Shown: positions 11,120 to 15,518 of the stretch, piece by piece
How positions within the stretch are numbered: the stretch's first letter is position 1
How the letters are laid out: the number at the start of each line of letters is the position of its first letter
Assembly: GCA_045586785.1 (NCBI GenBank)
Contig: JAZNBA010000012.1
Span: forward strand, 1-15,518
Reading direction: 5' to 3'
DNA: 15,518 bases
From: UMGS1002 sp045586785
Lineage (GTDB): Bacteria > Bacillota > Clostridia > Oscillospirales > CAG-272
Program-made: the position numbers and the translations under genes
Notes under the pieces: model-generated
Seen by the model: only the letters and a program-made list of their open reading frames with translations
The model's database searches: none
Told to the model about the DNA's origin: nothing

Positions 11120-12799
11120 ATGACCGCATCCATCAATATAACAAACAACGGCATGAGCGCAGAAAGCTACGCTTGTCTGCTCAATGCCGCAAAGCGAGTT
11201 CTCAATTTAAGAAAGCTGGAACTGTCTGACAATTCACATTACACAATAGCCGTGTCCATCAACACGACACTCAAAAACGACCGCTACATAATTCGCCCCT
11301 CCGCAAGCGGCACCGATATTATCGCCGCTAACGACTGTGCCGCCCACGCCGCATTCGGGCGCTTTATGCTTGAGTCAAAATTCGACGGACTCGGAGGCTT
11401 TACTCCCCTGCCCCACGAAATTGATTTCACTCCCGCAAAGCCATTGCGCGGTATGTACTTCGCGACACACTTCCACAACTTCTATCACAATGCTCCCATC
11501 GAGCAGGTCTACGAGGTCATTGAGGACCTGGCTATGCGCGGCTGCAACAGTCTGCTGGTCTGGTTCGATATGCACCACTTTCACTCAATGCAGGACGAGG
11601 GTGCGCAGGAACTGGTGCACCGCCTGCGCCAGATGCTGAAGTATGCAAACAACATAGGTATGGGCGGCTCGCTGACAATGCTCTCCAACGAAGCATTCAA
11701 ATCTTCGCCCGAAGAGCTTCGCGCTCCCGACGCAATAATGGGAAAATATCACACCCGCCCTTACGGCCACTACCATGTTGAGATATGCCCTTCCCGCCCG
11801 GGCGGCATCGAAAAAATAATAGAGTACCGCAGACAGATGCTTGAATACTTCAAGGATCTCAAGATCGACTATGTCGTCTACTGGCCCTACGACCAGGGCG
11901 GCTGTACCTGCGCCGACTGCGAGCCCTGGGGCGCAAACGGCTTCCTCAAACTGCTTCCCCATTTCAAGGCACTTATAAAAGAAATGATGCCGGCCACCCG
12001 AGTCATCGTCTCTACCTGGTACTTCAACAAATTCATTGAGGGCGAATGGCAGGCATTCTACGACAAACTGGGCGACGACATATTCAGCGACGTCCCTTAC
12101 ATAATGTCCTTCTTCCACAACGGCAACGTGCCCGAATGCATTAAGAAAAACGGAATACCCGAGGGTGTCAAGTTTATAGATTTTCCCGAGATAAGCATGT
12201 GGTCCTGCAAGCCCTGGGGCGGCTACGGCGCCAGCGTTCTGACAAAATTCCTGCAGACCACCAACGATGCCTCCGCTCACTTTTATCACGGCGGCTTCCC
12301 CTACTCCGAGGGTATTTTCGAAGACGCCAACAAATTCATTATGCTGAGCTCGTACACCGGTCTTTACCCCAACGCATATGACGCGCTGCGCAAATGGGTA
12401 GCTCACGAATTCTGCTGCGAGGATGAGGAGCTGTACCAGGCTATCCTCAAAACCGAAACCGCTCTCGCCCGCGGTTATGACCGCACAGGCGAATATCTGC
12501 GCACCCCTATAAAAGACACCGCTGATATAGATTGGGTACACGACACTCTGAAAAAGTACAACGACACACTGCCCGATAATATAACCACCTCCCGCAACTT
12601 CCGCCTGTTCTACCTGCGTTCCATCATCGACTATGAGCTGGCGCGTTGCGATTACCGTCCCGTGGACTCCGAACGCTGTCAGCAGGCTATGGCAGAGCTG
12701 TTCAGGATATATTATTCAGACGAGCGCACCTATCCTTCCCTGCGACCGCCTTACGGCAAGTTCGCAAAGAGTGAGCTGTTCCACTCGCAAGCATATTAA
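11120..12799 (+). CDS. Glycoside-hydrolase-like protein (alpha-glucuronidase/hexosaminidase-type N-domain plus TIM barrel)
   Basis: 559 residues, no signal peptide, so probably cytosolic. Residues about 40-90 (YTIAVSIN, DRYIIRPSASGTDIIAANDCAAHAAFGRFML) look like the small alpha/beta domain that precedes the barrel in GH20, GH67 and related families. From 107 (KPLRGMYFATHFHNFYHNA) a TIM-barrel-like domain begins, with EVIEDLAMRGCNSLLVWFDMHHF, VVYWPYDQGGCTCADCEPWG (C262, C264, C267), VIVSTWYF and MSFFHNG. The CxCxxC segment resembles that in DUF4838-type proteins and suggests a structural metal. I do not recognise a named family, and the catalytic acids cannot be assigned. The start has AAAGGAGG 7 nt upstream. 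It is monocistronic with a strong promoter and no sugar transporter or regulator next to it. Substrate unknown; an oligosaccharide or uronic acid derivative taken up from outside is a reasonable guess. Confidence 0.75.
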   Translation: MTASINITNNGMSAESYACLLNAAKRVLNLRKLELSDNSHYTIAVSINTTLKNDRYIIRPSASGTDIIAANDCAAHAAFGRFMLESKFDGLGGFTPLPHEIDFTPAKPLRGMYFATHFHNFYHNAPIEQVYEVIEDLAMRGCNSLLVWFDMHHFHSMQDEGAQELVHRLRQMLKYANNIGMGGSLTMLSNEAFKSSPEELRAPDAIMGKYHTRPYGHYHVEICPSRPGGIEKIIEYRRQMLEYFKDLKIDYVVYWPYDQGGCTCADCEPWGANGFLKLLPHFKALIKEMMPATRVIVSTWYFNKFIEGEWQAFYDKLGDDIFSDVPYIMSFFHNGNVPECIKKNGIPEGVKFIDFPEISMWSCKPWGGYGASVLTKFLQTTNDASAHFYHGGFPYSEGIFEDANKFIMLSSYTGLYPNAYDALRKWVAHEFCCEDEELYQAILKTETALARGYDRTGEYLRTPIKDTADIDWVHDTLKKYNDTLPDNITTSRNFRLFYLRSIIDYELARCDYRPVDSERCQQAMAELFRIYYSDERTYPSLRPPYGKFAKSELFHSQAY

Positions 12800-12809
12800 A
12801 GCAAACAAA

Positions 12810-12847
12810 AAAACAGAGTCAATGTGTTTTCACATTGGCTCTGTTTT
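12810..12847. terminator. Bidirectional terminator between the hydrolase-like gene and the sigma factor gene
   Basis: 17-bp stem with one G-T wobble (12810-12826 with 12831-12847), TTTT loop, flanked by A's and T's. It overlaps the first two bases (12846-12847) of the sigma factor stop codon and follows the hydrolase-like gene by 10 nt. Confidence 0.9.
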
Positions 12848-13442
12848 ATTGATATCCCTCTGACTCAAGCAGCGTTCTCAGCTTGCGACGTATACGGTAA
12901 AGCGCATTGTCAATAGACCTTATGGGCTTGGACATTCGCTCCGCAATATCAGCACCCGATATCCCCGACGTATACATATCCCACACCTGATTTTCATAAG
13001 GAGAGAGATTTTCGCGTATCAGTCGCACCAGCTCGTCAGCGCTTTCGCGCTCCACAATGCTCTCGGCAGGGTCGGAATGAGTGTCGGAATAATATCGCAT
13101 ATAATCGTCATATTCAAGATTGTGCGCCGCGCCGCGCATTCTGCGCGCGATCTCACGGGCGTGACTTATCAGCGCGTTTGTAACGCATATTTTAGCGTAA
13201 AGCCCAAACGCCACCTCTGGCTGACCCACATCAAATGTCAGCGTGGCTCGGTAAAATCCCGCAAGTGCCTCCTGACGCGCATCATCAACATCCGCTCCCT
13301 CAGGAACGTATCGCGACAGTGCCGCACCTATCATAGGCTCATACATTTCCATAAGCCGCTCAAACGCGCCGCCGTCGCCGCCGCGGACAGCCACGACCAG
13401 CTCACGGGCGTCCGAGCTGTAATCGGTTTTCTTCTTATTCAT
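12846..13442 (-). CDS. RNA polymerase sigma factor, sigma-70 family, SigH (Spo0H)-like
   Basis: 198 residues. Region 2 lies at about 25-100 (MEMYEPMIGAALSRYV, DDARQEALAGFYRATLTFD, AFGLYAKICVTNALISHARE). The AKICVTNALI-type segment matches SigH, where E-I-C-V-T-R follows region 2.3. Region 4 lies at about 145-190 (LSPYENQVWDMYTSGISGADIAERM, KPIRSIDNALYRIRRKL) and the RSIDNAL-R-KRKL pattern is SigH-like. SigH directs early stationary-phase, competence and sporulation genes in Bacillus; the regulon here is unknown. The ATG at 13442 follows the stop of the DUF4364 gene by 2 nt (TAATAATG) and has no clear ribosome binding site, so translation likely depends on coupling. Region 3 is absent, normal for this small group. 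A duplicate or diverged SigH paralogue is possible. Confidence 0.86.
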   Translation of the reverse strand: MNKKKTDYSSDARELVVAVRGGDGGAFERLMEMYEPMIGAALSRYVPEGADVDDARQEALAGFYRATLTFDVGQPEVAFGLYAKICVTNALISHAREIARRMRGAAHNLEYDDYMRYYSDTHSDPAESIVERESADELVRLIRENLSPYENQVWDMYTSGISGADIAERMSKPIRSIDNALYRIRRKLRTLLESEGYQ

Positions 13443-13444
13443 TA

Positions 13445-13999
13445 TTACGCGTCAAACAAATAATTCACATTGCCCGACAAAAGCGCCATTGAACCGCGGA
13501 ATATTACCTCGGGGCGGTCCATGAATGTTGTCTTCATACGTTTCGCGCGATCCATATTGTCAGCCACCATCACAACGCGGAATATCTCCACCCTGTGCTC
13601 TTCAAGCACGCAGGTAAGCGTATATCTGCCGTCCTCGCGAGGCTCGATCGAACAGGACGCTTCAATTCCTCGGCGGTTAAAATCTATATAGCGCAGTGCA
13701 CATGCCAGCGACTTGTCAAGTATGGATGTGATAATATCACTCTTGAGCTCGCGAGCAACACATCTTCCCTTTTCGGTAACTACGTATTCGTTGGTGCCGT
13801 TGTAATTCTTCAGCTCCTCAATAAGACCGCCATCCAGCATCTCGTTAAAGCTCTCGGCAAAATCCAGATACATGACGTAATCCGTCTGCATCACTATGTC
13901 ATTTATAGTTACAAAATCCAGCGGATAATTGATATTCTCCATCAGATAAAGCACAAATATTTTAACGTTGTTTTTACTTCCAATAGGCGACGATGCCAT
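13445..13999 (-). CDS. DUF4364 family protein (winged-helix-like)
   Basis: 184 residues, matching the usual DUF4364 (PF14277) length. The N-terminal half (KIFVLYLMENINYPLDFVTINDIV, YLDFAESFNEMLDGGLIEELKNY, EYVVTEKG) reads as a winged-helix fold like that of small transcriptional regulators; the C-terminal half is a beta-rich DUF4364-specific domain. DNA binding is likely but unproven. GGAGG lies 11 nt upstream of the ATG at 13999, with a promoter further up. It is the first gene of a two-gene unit with the SigH-like factor, with 2 nt between stop and start, so it may regulate or act with that sigma factor. It is divergent from hom, with the two promoters facing away across about 10 bp. Confidence 0.87.
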   Translation of the reverse strand: MASSPIGSKNNVKIFVLYLMENINYPLDFVTINDIVMQTDYVMYLDFAESFNEMLDGGLIEELKNYNGTNEYVVTEKGRCVARELKSDIITSILDKSLACALRYIDFNRRGIEASCSIEPREDGRYTLTCVLEEHRVEIFRVVMVADNMDRAKRMKTTFMDRPEVIFRGSMALLSGNVNYLFDA

Positions 14000-14039
14000 T
14001 TTTTACTCTTCCTCCACTACATTTTTTACTTGCTTTAGA

Positions 14040-14068
14040 ATTTTAACACATTTTCTCGCAGATTTCAA
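14040..14068 (-). promoter_or_regulatory. Sigma-A promoter of the DUF4364-sigma factor operon
   Basis: On the minus strand, TTGAAA (14068-14063), a 17-bp spacer, TAAAAT (14045-14040). Its -35 lies 10 bp from the -35 of the divergent hom promoter (14079-14084), so polymerase binding at one may affect the other. Confidence 0.78.
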
Positions 14069-14078
14069 TAGTAAATTA

Positions 14079-14107
14079 TTGCACAATTAAATATTTTGTG
14101 ATATAAT
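14079..14107 (+). promoter_or_regulatory. Sigma-A promoter of hom
   Basis: TTGCAC (14079-14084), a 17-bp spacer, TATAAT (14102-14107). The leader before the ATG at 14151 is about 37 nt, too short for a T-box or threonine attenuator. Confidence 0.88.
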
Positions 14108-14150
14108 AAAGCAATATTTATTAACAAACTAAAATAAGGACGGAAAAACC

Positions 14151-15365
14151 ATGATAAATGTAGCTTTATTGGGCTTTGGTGTTGTCGGAAGCGGCACTGC
14201 CGAGGTTCTTGACGAAAACCGCGCCCAGATCCAAAAATACGTAGGTGATACGGTAGCGGTCAAGTATATACTCGACCTGAGAGATTTCCCGAGCAGTCCC
14301 TACGCATCGCTCATAATTCATGACTTTAATATCATTCTCAACGACCCCGAGGTCAGCATAGTTGCCGAAATGATCGGCGGCGCGGGCGTGGCTTATAAAT
14401 TCACCAAGGCGGCGCTTGAGGCAGGCAAAAACGTCGTTACCTCCAACAAAGAGCTTGTGGCTCGCCACGGCGCTGAACTGCACCGCATCGCCGCAGAGCA
14501 CGGAGTACGCTATCTGTTTGAGGCAAGCGTTGGCGGCGGTATCCCGATAATCCGTCCCATGACCAACGATCTGGCAGCTAACGGCATCGTGTCGGTTGAC
14601 GGCATTCTCAACGGCACCACCAACTACATCCTCACTCGCATGGCTAACGAGGGTGCTCCCCTGTCCGACGTACTCAAGGACGCGCAGGCAAAGGGCTACG
14701 CCGAGGCAGATCCTACCGCCGACGTTGAAGGACTTGACGCGGCGCGCAAGATCGTCATTCTCGCGGCACTGGCATTCGGCAAGATACTGGACCCCGACGC
14801 TATAAGTGTTGAGGGCATTACCTCCATCACATCCGAAGACGTAGAGCTGGCACAGGCTCTTGGATATAAGATAAAGCTTATCGCCCACACCGAGCAGGTC
14901 GGCGGCAAGACTCTCGCTATGGTATCTCCCAGAATGGTATGCGCCGACAATCCCCTTTACAACGTAGAGGACGTTTTCAACGGCATACTGGTTGAAGGCA
15001 ATATGCTGGGCAAGGCAATGTTCTATGGACGCGGTGCGGGCAAGCTGCCCACCGCATGCGCCGTCGTCTCCGACATAATCGACATCGCCGCAAACCTCGG
15101 CAAAGCGGCTCGTCCCGTAGAGTGGCAGGCGGCAAATGCCGACGATATGGCTGATGTCAACGATTACAGCTGTGCAAACGTATTCATATTTGAAGATATT
15201 CGCTGTGGCACATCCAAGCTCGAAAAAGCATTCGGCAAGATATATCATCTTGTCAAGAAAAACGGTAAGATCGCCTTCTCCGCTCCCGAGATGACCGAGC
15301 GCGAAGCGGCAGACAAGGCTGCCGCCGCAGGCGTTCCGTTCGTTAAAAAATTCAGAGTTATATAA
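14151..15365 (+). CDS. hom: Homoserine dehydrogenase with short, ACT-poor C-terminus
   Basis: NAD(P)H-dependent reduction of aspartate semialdehyde to homoserine, the branch point to threonine and methionine; cytosolic. 404 residues. Visible: the Rossmann motif GFGVVGSG (8-15), TSNKELVARHG with K100, EASVGGGIPII, the NGTTNYIL signature (154-161), AEADPTADVEGLDAARK with the catalytic D/K pair (D191, K200), and GRGAGKLPTACAVVSDI. B. subtilis Hom is about 433 residues with a clear C-terminal ACT domain; here the last 70 residues (NDYSCANVFIFEDIRCGTSK onward) do not show the usual ACT pattern, so threonine feedback through that domain may be lost or changed. AAGGA lies about 11 nt upstream of the start. 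No thrB, thrC or aspartokinase gene is adjacent in the window. It ends at a strong terminator. Confidence 0.95.
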   Translation: MINVALLGFGVVGSGTAEVLDENRAQIQKYVGDTVAVKYILDLRDFPSSPYASLIIHDFNIILNDPEVSIVAEMIGGAGVAYKFTKAALEAGKNVVTSNKELVARHGAELHRIAAEHGVRYLFEASVGGGIPIIRPMTNDLAANGIVSVDGILNGTTNYILTRMANEGAPLSDVLKDAQAKGYAEADPTADVEGLDAARKIVILAALAFGKILDPDAISVEGITSITSEDVELAQALGYKIKLIAHTEQVGGKTLAMVSPRMVCADNPLYNVEDVFNGILVEGNMLGKAMFYGRGAGKLPTACAVVSDIIDIAANLGKAARPVEWQAANADDMADVNDYSCANVFIFEDIRCGTSKLEKAFGKIYHLVKKNGKIAFSAPEMTEREAADKAAAAGVPFVKKFRVI

Positions 15366-15388
15366 ACACAAAAACCACAGTCCGCTGA

Positions 15389-15420
15389 CAAAGCCTATCT
15401 CAAGCAAGAGATAGGCTTTG
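15389..15420 (+). terminator. Terminator of hom
   Basis: 13-bp perfect stem (15389-15401 with 15408-15420), loop AAGCAA, followed by TTTTTT on the plus strand; 23 nt after the hom stop. On the minus strand it lacks a U-run. Confidence 0.92.
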
Positions 15421-15427
15421 TTTTTTA

Positions 15428-15518
15428 TTAAGGTGGAGGAAAAACGCAAGAAAACTTGAGGAGGTATTCCCACAGCGCATCGCTATTTTCTTCATATTCT
15501 GCACGGCGGCAGTGAGGA
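15428..15518 (-). CDS. Possible C-terminal end of a minus-strand gene (cut by window edge)
   Basis: One minus-strand frame is open from the right edge to a TAA at 15428-15430. It gives about 29 residues that read like real protein (RRAEYEENSDALWEYLLKFS), not low-complexity noise. It would be convergent with hom, in line with other gene pairs here. The family is not recognisable, and 90 bases is too short to be sure it is coding. Confidence 0.35.
   Translation of the reverse strand, partial: PHCRRAEYEENSDALWEYLLKFSCVFPPP

Overview
This 15.5 kb window looks like chromosomal DNA from an uncultured, low-to-moderate G+C Firmicute of class Clostridia, probably a gut Oscillospiraceae/Ruminococcaceae-like lineage. 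The reasons are: a Bacillus/Clostridium-type long SRP RNA (Alu domain plus S domain) upstream of dnaX; AGGAGG-type ribosome binding sites; many near-consensus sigma-A promoters with exactly 17-bp spacers; a DUF4364 gene; a sigma-H-like factor; and a zinc-ribbon/TIR/BspA-LRR protein of a kind common in gut Firmicutes. The placement is inferred from gene content; no 16S rRNA is present.

Layout. 1-1540, all minus strand: the SRP RNA (ffs) is followed by a small element carrying a four-helix-bundle (23S rRNA intervening-sequence, IVP/S23-like) gene inside nested inverted repeats, then the 5' part of dnaX, which runs off the left edge. 1545-2819 (-): a secreted S-layer-homology protein. 2982-4055 (+): branched-chain aminotransferase ilvE, sharing a convergent terminator with 4098-6710 (-), a large zinc ribbon-TPR-TIR-TPR-membrane helix-LRR protein. 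6942-9006 (+): a two-gene operon of an RluD-type pseudouridine synthase and a membrane DUF3810 metalloprotease-like protein. 9307-10596 (+): murA with a long structured leader. 10641-11061: an AT-rich gene-free gap. 11120-12799 (+): an intracellular glycoside-hydrolase-like protein, convergent with 12846-13999 (-), a translationally coupled DUF4364/sigma-H-like pair. 14151-15365 (+): homoserine dehydrogenase (hom), divergent from the DUF4364 gene. The right edge may hold the C-terminus of one more minus-strand gene.

How the genes work together: most are stand-alone housekeeping units (amino-acid biosynthesis: ilvE, hom; wall: murA; replication: dnaX; secretion: SRP RNA) with their own promoters and terminators. 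Convergent neighbours share bidirectional hairpins.

Two regions deserve attention. First, the IVP-like insertion between ffs and dnaX has heptad-built terminal inverted repeats, ends less than 20 bp before the dnaX start codon, and has probably changed how dnaX is expressed. Second, the TIR protein is predicted to place LRRs outside the cell and a TIR domain with a conserved glutamate inside, a Toll-like-receptor-like topology with reversed polarity. Its LRR array shows recent 207-bp block duplication at the DNA level.
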